Shown piece by piece: positions 18,865 through 26,234 of a DNA stretch of 64,000 nt. The notes beneath the pieces were generated by a model, which was given only the letters and a program-made list of their open reading frames with translations, ran no database searches and had not been told where the DNA came from. Both the position numbers and the translations under genes were made by a program. The first letter of the stretch is position 1, and each line of letters opens with the position of its first letter. Source of the DNA: Pseudomonadota bacterium. Its GTDB lineage: Bacteria > Pseudomonadota > Gammaproteobacteria > Steroidobacterales > Steroidobacteraceae. The DNA lies in assembly GCA_023391815.1 (NCBI GenBank), contig JAEWAF010000001.1:1-64000 (forward strand), in the 5' to 3' direction.

Positions 18865-20013
18865 ATGGCTAAAAGCAGGCTCTGGTTCCAGGCCCATTGG
18901 CTGATCGGCATCACCTTCGGCGTTTTGCTCGCCGTGATGGGATTCACCGGCGCGATGATGTCTTTTCAGGATCCGATTCTGGAGGCCCTGAACGCCGACA
19001 CACGCACAGTCGATGTAAACGGCGAACGGCTTTCAGTGCCGGCGCTCCTCGAACGCGCGCAAGCCGAAGCGCAACGGTTGGGTGCGAGGGTCCGAACCGT
19101 GACAGTGCCGGGCTCGGCGGAGGGCGCCGTGCGTGTAGAGTTCCTGTCCGAGCCCGACGATATCGTGCGTTTTCTCAATCCATACACGGGCGAGTGGCGC
19201 AGCGGCGGTGTGCGAGGCGAGACCTTCTTCGAAATCGTCGAAGAGGTGCATCGGGGTTTGATTACCGATCGAGTGGGCGGTCAGTATGTGGGGCGCCGCG
19301 TCGTCGACATCGCGGCGATCTTGCTGGTTGGCATGGTCGCAACGGGCCTGTATCTGCGCTGGCCGCGTCGCACGAGCAACTGGCGCGCCTGGTTCGTGAT
19401 CGATCGGAAGCTGCGCGGGCGCGGCTTTCTCTATTCGATGCATGCGGTCATCGGGACTTACGTGCTGCCGCTGTTGTTACTTTCCTCGCTCACCGGTTTG
19501 TATTTCGCCTGCGCATGGTACGGAGAGCTGCTCGAGAAATTTCTCGGCGTGCCGCCTGCGATTCAAGAGAACATGACGGGCAAGCCGCTGGTTGCGCCGG
19601 ATATCGAAAAGGTCTGGGCTTCGTTCGACGCGGCCACGGCGTCGCAGGCCCTGGGCGAGATCGCCGTGCGATTTCCGAAGCAGGAGGAAGAGGCGCTACA
19701 AATTCAATATCTCACGGCCGAAGCGCCGCATCCGACCGCGCTCAACACCGTGATGATCGATCCTTCAAGCTCGCAAGTCCTCTCGCACGAGCGCTATGCG
19801 CAGAAGCGGACCGGCGAGCGATTGCTCGCGAGCATGCTCTCCATTCATAAGGGCGCATACTTTGGCACCGTAGGTTCGCTTCTATTGATGCTGTCGAGCC
19901 TTGCGCTGCCGCTCTTCGTGATCACGGGCTGGATGATGTATCTGGACCGCCGTAAGGTCGAAGCGCGCGCTCGCAAGCGACAGGCAGCGAGCACGGCGGA
20001 CGCCAAGGTTTAA
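18865..20013 (+). CDS. PepSY-associated transmembrane (PiuB-like) protein
   Basis: A 382-residue inner-membrane protein of the PepSY_TM family. Its first helix follows MAKSRLWFQAHWLIGITFGVLLAVMGFTGAMMSF. Further helices lie near residues 150-170 (DIAAILLVGMVATGLYLRW), 195-220 and 335-360, with a periplasmic PepSY region between them. Relatives are iron-uptake-associated or flavin/haem-linked transmembrane reductases, often near TonB receptors. ATG 18865 is chosen because the conserved region starts there; an open extension to 18763 would run into the divergent promoter space. The divergent neighbour is a cytochrome, which would fit a redox pairing, but that is an inference. Confidence 0.85.
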   Translation: MAKSRLWFQAHWLIGITFGVLLAVMGFTGAMMSFQDPILEALNADTRTVDVNGERLSVPALLERAQAEAQRLGARVRTVTVPGSAEGAVRVEFLSEPDDIVRFLNPYTGEWRSGGVRGETFFEIVEEVHRGLITDRVGGQYVGRRVVDIAAILLVGMVATGLYLRWPRRTSNWRAWFVIDRKLRGRGFLYSMHAVIGTYVLPLLLLSSLTGLYFACAWYGELLEKFLGVPPAIQENMTGKPLVAPDIEKVWASFDAATASQALGEIAVRFPKQEEEALQIQYLTAEAPHPTALNTVMIDPSSSQVLSHERYAQKRTGERLLASMLSIHKGAYFGTVGSLLLMLSSLALPLFVITGWMMYLDRRKVEARARKRQAASTADAKV

Positions 20014-20034
20014 CTATCGCTCGCAGCCGGGCGC

Positions 20035-21222
20035 TCAGCCCGGCTCATTGCTCCAGCTCAGCTCGAAGCGCAGTCCCACCACCCAGGCATTCGCAAGACT
20101 CGAGTCGGTGCCGGGGTTGATGATGTATTGCAGGTCCGGCTGCAGCGCCAGCCACGAGCGTTGCTGCACCCGATAGGTGAGCTCGATCGCCGTCTCATGA
20201 CGCTCGTGGATCGCCCCTTGCGCGGCCTGCGTACGCAGGAAAGGGTGGCCGTTGGTGATAGTGGCGAGCGCAAGGCCCAAGTGTTCCTCTCGTTCGGCCG
20301 CCGCGAGCAGGGGTCCCGACCATACGATGCCCGCACCGATGTAGCGCGAGATTTGATGGACGTCGGCGTCCGCGACACCGATGCGGAGGAAGCCTGAGAG
20401 TGAGTGCTCGCCACGTTCCAGAAACGTTCCTTCCGTGAGCGCGTACACGCCGATCGATTCGCTTCGATGCAGGACATCGTCGTCGCTGAAATCAGCCGAG
20501 CGACCGGTGTGACGCCACACACCGATGACTGCTCGACTGGCCTCCGTGGGAAGCATCGTGATTTCACCGACCAACAGCGCGCCCTCATCGTTTTCAAGAT
20601 CGACGGTGGTGCGTCGTGGATGCGTCGGATCGCCGACGGTGCCTTCGAAGGCCGCGACTCGGACTTGCACGCGCTCGTTTGCATCCCAACGCATCACGGT
20701 GCCGAGCCCGGTAACTGGAAAGATCGACGGGCCGTTCTCGCCGATCTGGCTGAAGTCCGGACCGATGCCGTGCGAGCTGTTGATGAACAGCGCGCCGGTC
20801 TCGTTCACATCCACTTCGCTGTTCAGGTCGATCAGGCCGAGCTTGATTGCGCCTGACTCGAACGCACGTTCGAGCCACGCCTCGTACAAACGAGTGGCGC
20901 CGTCGGTATCGATGTTACTGACGGTCTGGATGTCACCGACGATCCGATCCGAGAGCGTGGGCCGATTGTTGTACAGCCCCGAGACGAGAAACCTCGTGCC
21001 GGTCCAGCCCCACGCGCGCTCGGCATCGAAGGTTGCGATCACGTCGATGTTGTCGAGGTAGGTTTCGTCCCGACGCACGCCGCCGCTCACGTTGCGCCAG
21101 ACTTCGCCGGTGTAGGCAGCTTCGAGCAGCAGCGGCGACGTCCTATCGGGCGACTCGGCGGCCTCGACAGCCACCGGCAATCCCAATGCCGCCATCAGCG
21201 CCGGCACCCCCACAGTTCTCAT
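20035..21222 (-). CDS. OprB-family carbohydrate-selective porin
   Basis: A 395-residue outer-membrane beta-barrel with signal peptide (cleavage probably after AAE or VEAAES). The mature part alternates short polar and aromatic strands and shows OprB landmarks: GLYNNRPTLSDRIVGDIQTVSNID, LYEAWLERAFESGAIKLGLIDLN, INSSHGIGPDFSQIGENGPSIFPVTGLG, and a terminal barrel strand ending GLRFELSW. OprB porins admit sugars. The gene overlaps the histidine kinase stop by 4 bases (ATGA), so it is the third gene of a two-component-porin operon and probably the response target or at least co-expressed. Confidence 0.88.
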   Translation of the reverse strand: MRTVGVPALMAALGLPVAVEAAESPDRTSPLLLEAAYTGEVWRNVSGGVRRDETYLDNIDVIATFDAERAWGWTGTRFLVSGLYNNRPTLSDRIVGDIQTVSNIDTDGATRLYEAWLERAFESGAIKLGLIDLNSEVDVNETGALFINSSHGIGPDFSQIGENGPSIFPVTGLGTVMRWDANERVQVRVAAFEGTVGDPTHPRRTTVDLENDEGALLVGEITMLPTEASRAVIGVWRHTGRSADFSDDDVLHRSESIGVYALTEGTFLERGEHSLSGFLRIGVADADVHQISRYIGAGIVWSGPLLAAAEREEHLGLALATITNGHPFLRTQAAQGAIHERHETAIELTYRVQQRSWLALQPDLQYIINPGTDSSLANAWVVGLRFELSWSNEPG

Positions 21223-22553
21223 GTCAGGCTCTCTTTATTCCACTGAATCGTAAAAACGGCGCCGCCGTCGGCAGCGTTGTCGGCCGTGATCGTCGCGCCG
21301 TGTCGGGCGAGGATGCTTTGTGCGATGGCGAGTCCGAGGCCCGCGCCGGCACGGCCGAGCGCGGCGCCTCGCCAGAATCGTCGGAACAACAATTCCGCGT
21401 TCTCCGGGGAGAAGCCGGGGCCGCGATCGCGAACGATGAGGCGCGCGCCGGGGCCGGCGATCACGTCGATGTTTCGATCTTTCGGTGAGTACGCGATGGC
21501 ATTGTCGATGAGATTGGTGAGCACGCGTGCCAGCGCTTCGGCATGACCTTTCACGCAAGTGCCCCCCTGATCGATGAGGGCGATGTCACAACCGCGTGCC
21601 ACCGCGACCGGCAACATGCGTTCGACCGCATCGCGCGCAAGCATCGTGAGATCCACCGTTTGCGTGATCTGTGAATCGAGCGTGTCGGCCTGGGCCAGAT
21701 CGAGCATCTGATTCACCAGCCGCGTCATGGCGGACACGTCCTCGCGCAGCGCGTTCTTCGCCGGGCCGGGATCGAGCGCCTCGATGCGCAGTTTCAAGAT
21801 AGAGAGCGGGGTGCGCATTTCGTGAGCCGCATCCGCCGTGAACGATTCGAGCGTGTGCATCGCCTGTTCGAGACGATCCAGCGCGCGATTGATCGCCAGC
21901 ACCAGCGCTCGAACTTCGCGAGGGGTGGCGGGCACGCTCAGTCGCGTTTCCATCCGCGAGGGATCGAGCGCATCGACCTCGGCGGCGGAAGCTGCGAGCG
22001 GGGCCAGCATCCGGCGCACGATATAAACATTCAGCACCAGCAACAGGATCGTGACCGGCGCGACCGGCACGATCACGTGCGCATACGCTTCGCGCACGAA
22101 CACCAGCCAGAAGAGCGGCAACGATTCGCCGGTCACCGCCATCGTGACTCGAGTGTCGTTTCCTAAGTGACGAGCGCCATACACCACGACGGGATTGGCG
22201 TCGCGCGCAAGTTGCGTCCAGTCGTGATCGGTCAGCGAGGGCAGCGTGGCGAAGCGTGCCGGCTCGGTCGGAACGTGCTCGAAAATCACCCCGCGCTTGC
22301 TGTCCTGAACGATGAACATCCAGTCATCGGCGCCGGGCGGGGCTTCGAGCTGCGACAGACTGCGATGCGCATCGGGTGCGTTGAGCGCATCGAGGACGCG
22401 GTCCGCTTCCCACGTGAGCAGCTCGGCCGCGAGTTTCGGTCGGTTGCTCGCATAGATCGCAAGCACGCCGATGATCTCGATCGCCGTGACGAGCACAGCC
22501 GCCGCGACGAGGCGAATTGAGATCTGCCGGACGAGACTCGGACCTGCCTGCAT
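21219..22553 (-). CDS. Two-component sensor histidine kinase (QseC/TctE-like)
   Basis: A 444-residue membrane histidine kinase. There is a transmembrane helix near residues 10-36, a periplasmic sensor region of ~115 residues and a second helix near 155-180. A HAMP-like linker leads to the HisKA box FTADAAHEMRTPL, with phospho-acceptor His about residue 244. N-box NLIDNAIAYSPKD and G-boxes RDRGPGFSPEN and GAGLGLAIAQSI follow. The start at 22553 lies 4 bases after the response-regulator stop; the longer in-frame extension overlaps that gene and is rejected. Co-location with an OprB porin suggests that it senses a carbohydrate or organic acid, which is inferred. Confidence 0.93.
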   Translation of the reverse strand: MQAGPSLVRQISIRLVAAAVLVTAIEIIGVLAIYASNRPKLAAELLTWEADRVLDALNAPDAHRSLSQLEAPPGADDWMFIVQDSKRGVIFEHVPTEPARFATLPSLTDHDWTQLARDANPVVVYGARHLGNDTRVTMAVTGESLPLFWLVFVREAYAHVIVPVAPVTILLLVLNVYIVRRMLAPLAASAAEVDALDPSRMETRLSVPATPREVRALVLAINRALDRLEQAMHTLESFTADAAHEMRTPLSILKLRIEALDPGPAKNALREDVSAMTRLVNQMLDLAQADTLDSQITQTVDLTMLARDAVERMLPVAVARGCDIALIDQGGTCVKGHAEALARVLTNLIDNAIAYSPKDRNIDVIAGPGARLIVRDRGPGFSPENAELLFRRFWRGAALGRAGAGLGLAIAQSILARHGATITADNAADGGAVFTIQWNKESLT

Positions 22554-22557
22554 CGTC

Positions 22558-23232
22558 TCAGGACTGCTGGAAGATGGCGTAACCGATCCCGTGCGCGGTT
22601 CGCACGAGGACATTGGCATCGGAGGCGGTCAGGCGCTTGCGAAGGCGGGACACGGCGCTTTCGAGTGCGTTGGGCGTCACGTCCTCGCCGAAGGAGTAGA
22701 GCGACTCCTCGAGCTGATGGCGGCGAACGACTTGCTCCGAGCGTCGCAGGAGTTGTTCGAGCAGGGCGACCTCACGCGGCGGCACGTCGATGCGCTGTTC
22801 GTTCACCGTGACCGTACGCGTCGTGGTATCGAGCGCGACATTGCCCAAGTGCAGAACGACCCCGAGGCTCGCACCCGGTCGACGCAGCAGCGCCCGGCAC
22901 CGAGCCGCCAGCTCCGCGATCTCGAACGGCTTCACGAGGTAATCATCGGCGCCACCGTCCAGACCGATCAGGCGATCGTTGAGACCGCCGCGCGCGGTGA
23001 GAATCAGAATGGGCGTCGAATCGTTGCCCTTGCGCAGCTCGCGGACCAGCGTCATGCCATCGCCATCCGGCAGGCCCAGATCCAGCAGAATCAGGTCGTA
23101 GCTCGCGGCACTTCGCGCCGCTATCGCCTCTTTCAGCGAGCCACAGCGATCGATCGCGAAGCCCTGACGCGTCAGCCCGTCCTGCACGAGCTCGGCGAGC
23201 TGCGGATTGTCTTCAACGAGCAGCAGTCGCAT
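22558..23232 (-). CDS. OmpR/QseB-family response regulator
   Basis: A 224-residue two-component regulator and first gene of the regulator-kinase-porin operon. The receiver domain has acidic pocket E7/D8, phospho-acceptor D51 (LILLDLGLPDGDG), T79 (ILTAR) and K101 (LVKPFE). The C-terminal winged helix has the OmpR-type pattern VPPREVALLEQLL and SAVSRLRKRL, ending VRTAHGIGYAI. It would act as a DNA-binding activator or repressor after phosphorylation by the adjacent kinase. A near-palindrome at 23344-23362 lies about 110 bases upstream of its start and is a candidate autoregulatory site. Confidence 0.95.
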   Translation of the reverse strand: MRLLLVEDNPQLAELVQDGLTRQGFAIDRCGSLKEAIAARSAASYDLILLDLGLPDGDGMTLVRELRKGNDSTPILILTARGGLNDRLIGLDGGADDYLVKPFEIAELAARCRALLRRPGASLGVVLHLGNVALDTTTRTVTVNEQRIDVPPREVALLEQLLRRSEQVVRRHQLEESLYSFGEDVTPNALESAVSRLRKRLTASDANVLVRTAHGIGYAIFQQS

Positions 23233-23343
23233 GACGAAAGCAGCGGCCGGAAGATTTCGGATCGCGATTCATTCTCATCAAGGGCGCAAACACGGCGGAT
23301 ACGCAGCATAGGCGGTCGCGGCTGACCAAGACCTGACGTCCAC

Positions 23344-23362
23344 TGGTGTGAGTTTCGCACCA
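23344..23362. promoter_or_regulatory. Near-palindrome upstream of the two-component operon
   Basis: TGGTGTGA-GTT-TCGCACCA is an inverted repeat of 8-base arms with one mismatch and a 3-base spacer. It sits between the divergent response-regulator and beta-helix genes. It could be an operator for either gene; this is not known. Confidence 0.3.
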
Positions 23363-23438
23363 GGCGGGGCCAACTTCGCATCTACGAGCATCGGCAGCTT
23401 GCCAACATACTTGACTCACCAACGTCGTGAGAATCCGC

Positions 23439-24482
23439 ATGCCAATGCGCGTCAGCGTATCCGCCCTCGTGCTCGCCAGCGTTCTATCCGGTTGCTCGCG
23501 TGGCCCGCAGGCGAACGCGCCCGCAGTGGCGAACGCGAATACGCCCGACGTTCATGTGGTGTGTCCGACCCGGGCAGTCGCGGCCGACTGTGCTTTCTCC
23601 GGTGGCAGCGGCATTCAAGCGGCGATCGATGCTGCCGCGGACGGCGATACGATTCGGATTCGAGCGGGCACCTACACCGCAACCGGCGTGCGCGACGTGC
23701 CGTACAAGGTCCACACGATTCGTGGTTTTCTCGTGGTCGATGGCAAGCGGCTGAGCCTGATCGGCGAGCCCGGCGCCGTGCTCGATGGCAGCACCGGTCC
23801 GCGAACCACCGGGCTCGTGATTCATCGGGCGACCGTGGACGTGCACGGTCTCACCTTCACCGGGTTCAAGTTCGATATCGAGGAAGATGAGATCTACGAA
23901 GGTCACGGCATCTTTGCGATCGACAGTGACGTGCGGGTGCGCGATGTGACCATCGAGAAGTATCAAAAGATGGCGCTCACCGGACGCGGCCACTCCGATC
24001 TGGACGCGCACAACCTTCGCATTCTCGATGGCCACGTCGCGATCTGGCTGGATGAGCATGCTCACCTGCGTCTGTCCAACGCCGTCATTCGGGGCAACGA
24101 TTCGGCCGGCGTCGCCGCGTACCACAACGCCTCGGCGCATGTGGCGAACTCGGTGTTCGACGGCAATCTCGATGACGGCCTCTATGCCGAGCAGGACGCG
24201 ACCATCTACGCGACGAACTCGATCTTCGTGAATAACAAGCCATACGTCGCGAGGGCCACCGAGAACAGCAAGATCTGGGTGGGATACAGCGCGCTGTTTG
24301 GCAATGAGGCGGGGTTGTTTGCGAAGGATACGGCGGTGGTGAGGCAAGGTCAGAACGTGATCGAGGCCGATCCGAAGCTCGCCGCCGACTATCGGGTGCA
24401 GGCCGGATCGCCGCTCGAGGGGAAGGGTGACCCGGAGTTCGGGGTGCCGGCAGGCAGCGCGTCGGTCATCGGCCTGCGCTGA
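23439..24482 (+). CDS. Right-handed parallel beta-helix lipoprotein
   Basis: A protein of about 347 residues with a lipoprotein signal peptide: MPMRVSVSALVLASVLSGC, lipobox LSGC. The lipid-modified protein would sit on a membrane facing the periplasm or surface. The mature part begins with the pectate-lyase-like opening GGSGIQAAIDAAADGDTIRIRAGTYT. It continues through repeated coils such as VDVHGLTFTGFKF, ANSVFDGNLDDGLYAEQDATIYATNSIFVNN and PLEGKGDPEFG, the NosD/pectin-lyase-fold pattern. No catalytic residues can be assigned; carbohydrate binding or cleavage is possible. GTG 23427 and ATG 23445 are alternative starts, all leaving the signal intact. Confidence 0.8.
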   Translation: MPMRVSVSALVLASVLSGCSRGPQANAPAVANANTPDVHVVCPTRAVAADCAFSGGSGIQAAIDAAADGDTIRIRAGTYTATGVRDVPYKVHTIRGFLVVDGKRLSLIGEPGAVLDGSTGPRTTGLVIHRATVDVHGLTFTGFKFDIEEDEIYEGHGIFAIDSDVRVRDVTIEKYQKMALTGRGHSDLDAHNLRILDGHVAIWLDEHAHLRLSNAVIRGNDSAGVAAYHNASAHVANSVFDGNLDDGLYAEQDATIYATNSIFVNNKPYVARATENSKIWVGYSALFGNEAGLFAKDTAVVRQGQNVIEADPKLAADYRVQAGSPLEGKGDPEFGVPAGSASVIGLR

Positions 24483-24581
24483 GGCGCGCTCGCGTAGCGG
24501 GGGATATCGGCGCGGGGTATGTCCCGATGGTAGGCTGATCCGGTCTTAGGGGCCGTCCACGGTGTGCCCGGCCTCGAGTGC

Positions 24582-25115
24582 ATGACTTTTCAGCCCCGCA
24601 GTAATCGTCTGAGCGACTGGTTCCGCCAGTGGCGACGCCCGTTGCTCAAGTTTCTCGCCTCGCGCAGCGCCGTCCCGGCCGCCGATCTGGACGACGTAGC
24701 CCAGGAGGTCTTCCTGCGCCTCATGCGCTACTCCCGCGAAGAGTTGGTGGAGCATCCGCAGGCGTACCTCTTCAAGATCGCCTCGAACGTCGCGGCCGAA
24801 CGCGCGCTCCGCATTCGTCACTCCCGACCGCACGAACCTCGCTGGCTCGATGACCTGCGGGCCGACGATCGGCCGCAGGACACGGTGGCGCGTGCTGCCG
24901 CTCAGGCAGAAATCGAGCGGGCGCTCAATACGCTCGGGCCGCGCGAGCGCGAAGTGTTGAAGCTGCAGTTCTTCGAGGGGCTCGGACATGCCGAGATCGC
25001 CGAGCGCCTCGGCACGAGCCGGCGCAACGTCAAACGTCTCGTTATCAAGAGCTATCGCAAGTTGCGCGATGAGTTGGACCCGGAGCTGTTGGAGGCCATC
25101 CATGGCGCCGATTGA
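24582..25115 (+). CDS. ECF RNA polymerase sigma factor, FecI-like
   Basis: A ~177-residue sigma-70-family extracytoplasmic-function factor. Region 2 includes DLDDVAQEVFLRLMRYSREELVEHPQAYLFKIASNVAAERALR. Region 4 includes LGPREREVLKLQFFEGLGHAEIAERLGTSRRNVKRLV, a clear helix-turn-helix. The gene overlaps the following fecR-like gene by 14 bases and heads a FecI-FecR-TonB receptor operon, the arrangement used for cell-surface signalling. The sigma would be held by FecR until the loaded receptor signals, and would then transcribe the receptor and hydrolase genes. GTG 24564 is an alternative start; neither has a strong ribosome binding site. Confidence 0.92.
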   Translation: MTFQPRSNRLSDWFRQWRRPLLKFLASRSAVPAADLDDVAQEVFLRLMRYSREELVEHPQAYLFKIASNVAAERALRIRHSRPHEPRWLDDLRADDRPQDTVARAAAQAEIERALNTLGPREREVLKLQFFEGLGHAEIAERLGTSRRNVKRLVIKSYRKLRDELDPELLEAIHGAD

Positions 25116-26154
25116 TCGCCGTAGTCGGGCCGCTGAAGAGGCTGGCGAGTGGCTGCTAAGCCTGCAAGCCGGGGAACTCTCTCGCGAGCAGCGTGAAGCC
25201 TTCGTCGATTGGTTGCGCGAGTCGCCCGTGCATGTGGCCGAGATGCTTCGGATGGCGAGCGTGCATGGCGTGCTCGACCAGTTCGAGCAATGGACGCGGA
25301 TCGCGACGACGGGCGCCGAGGCGGATGAGGTCGTCGTGACGCTCCCTCAGGCATCGGGTAGTGAGGCGGCGCCGAAGAAACAACGTGCCGTTGCGCCCTG
25401 GCTCGCTGCGGCGGCAATCGCATGCATCGTCGTGATCGCAGGCTTCCTCGTCTCGACGCTGCGGGGCCAAGTGATTCAGACCGATCGCGGTGAGCGCCGG
25501 GAAGTGGCGCTGAGCGATGGCAGCGTGGTGCAGATCGATCCCGAGACTCGGCTTCGTGTGAAGATGGATGAGCATTCGCGCCAGATTCATCTCGAGTCAG
25601 GGCGGGCGTTGTTTCGGGTCGCGAAGAATCCCGCGCGTCCGTTCATCGTGCATGCCGATGGCACGACGGTGCGGGCCATCGGGACCGCGTTCGGCGTCGA
25701 ACATCGAGACCAAGGTGTCGTCGTCACGGTCGCCGAAGGCAAAGTGTCCGTCGATGGGCCCCGCTCCGTTGACACCGGGCGAGCCTCGCCTGCACGGGAA
25801 GTCGCAACCCCCGAGCCCGCGATCGTCCTGGTCGCAAACGAACAGGTGACCTTGCAGGTCGCCGCGTCGATGCCACAGATCCACAAGGTGGACAGCGGAC
25901 GTGCGCTCGCGTGGGCCGAGGGCAGGCTCATCTTCGAGGACACGCCCGTCGCCGAGGTGGTCGCACAATTCAATCGTTACAACAGCATTCAAATCCAGGT
26001 GCAGGACGCGCGTCTCGCCGCCCGGCCTATCAGCGGTGTCTTCAATGCCGCCAATCCCGAGGCATTCATCGATTTCATCCAGGCCGGCGCGGTGGTGCAG
26101 GTGAGCCGTGACAGCGGCGGTCGGATCGTCATCGCGTCACCGCCGGGGCGTTGA
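25102..26154 (+). CDS. FecR-family anti-sigma regulator
   Basis: A 350-residue inner-membrane signal transducer. The N-terminal cytoplasmic domain has the FecR pattern EAGEWLLSLQAGELSREQREAFVDWLRESPVHVAEML. A single transmembrane helix follows (about residues 96-117, WLAAAAIACIVVIAGFLVST). The periplasmic FecR domain contains DRGERREVALSDGSVVQIDPETRL and GRALFRVAKNPARPFIVHADGTTVRAIGTAF. A C-terminal STN-like DUF4974 region carries VAQFNRYNSIQIQV. ATG 25102 overlaps the sigma-factor stop; the longer frame upstream lies inside that gene. It should bind the STN domain of the adjacent receptor. Confidence 0.95.
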   Translation: MAPIDRRSRAAEEAGEWLLSLQAGELSREQREAFVDWLRESPVHVAEMLRMASVHGVLDQFEQWTRIATTGAEADEVVVTLPQASGSEAAPKKQRAVAPWLAAAAIACIVVIAGFLVSTLRGQVIQTDRGERREVALSDGSVVQIDPETRLRVKMDEHSRQIHLESGRALFRVAKNPARPFIVHADGTTVRAIGTAFGVEHRDQGVVVTVAEGKVSVDGPRSVDTGRASPAREVATPEPAIVLVANEQVTLQVAASMPQIHKVDSGRALAWAEGRLIFEDTPVAEVVAQFNRYNSIQIQVQDARLAARPISGVFNAANPEAFIDFIQAGAVVQVSRDSGGRIVIASPPGR

Positions 26155-26234
26155 TCGGAGTGTCCCGTTCGCTCTCACACACGGTCTTATGCCCGCCCAC
26201 ACATATCACTTCACAAGGGGCGGGGAGATTCGCG

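Noticed and set aside
24483..24581. Small RiPP precursor gene next to the sigma factor (lasso-type core peptide)
   Set aside because: The gap holds no short ORF with a leader-core pattern, and no B or C lasso-biosynthesis proteins are in the window, so only degradation, not synthesis, is proposed.
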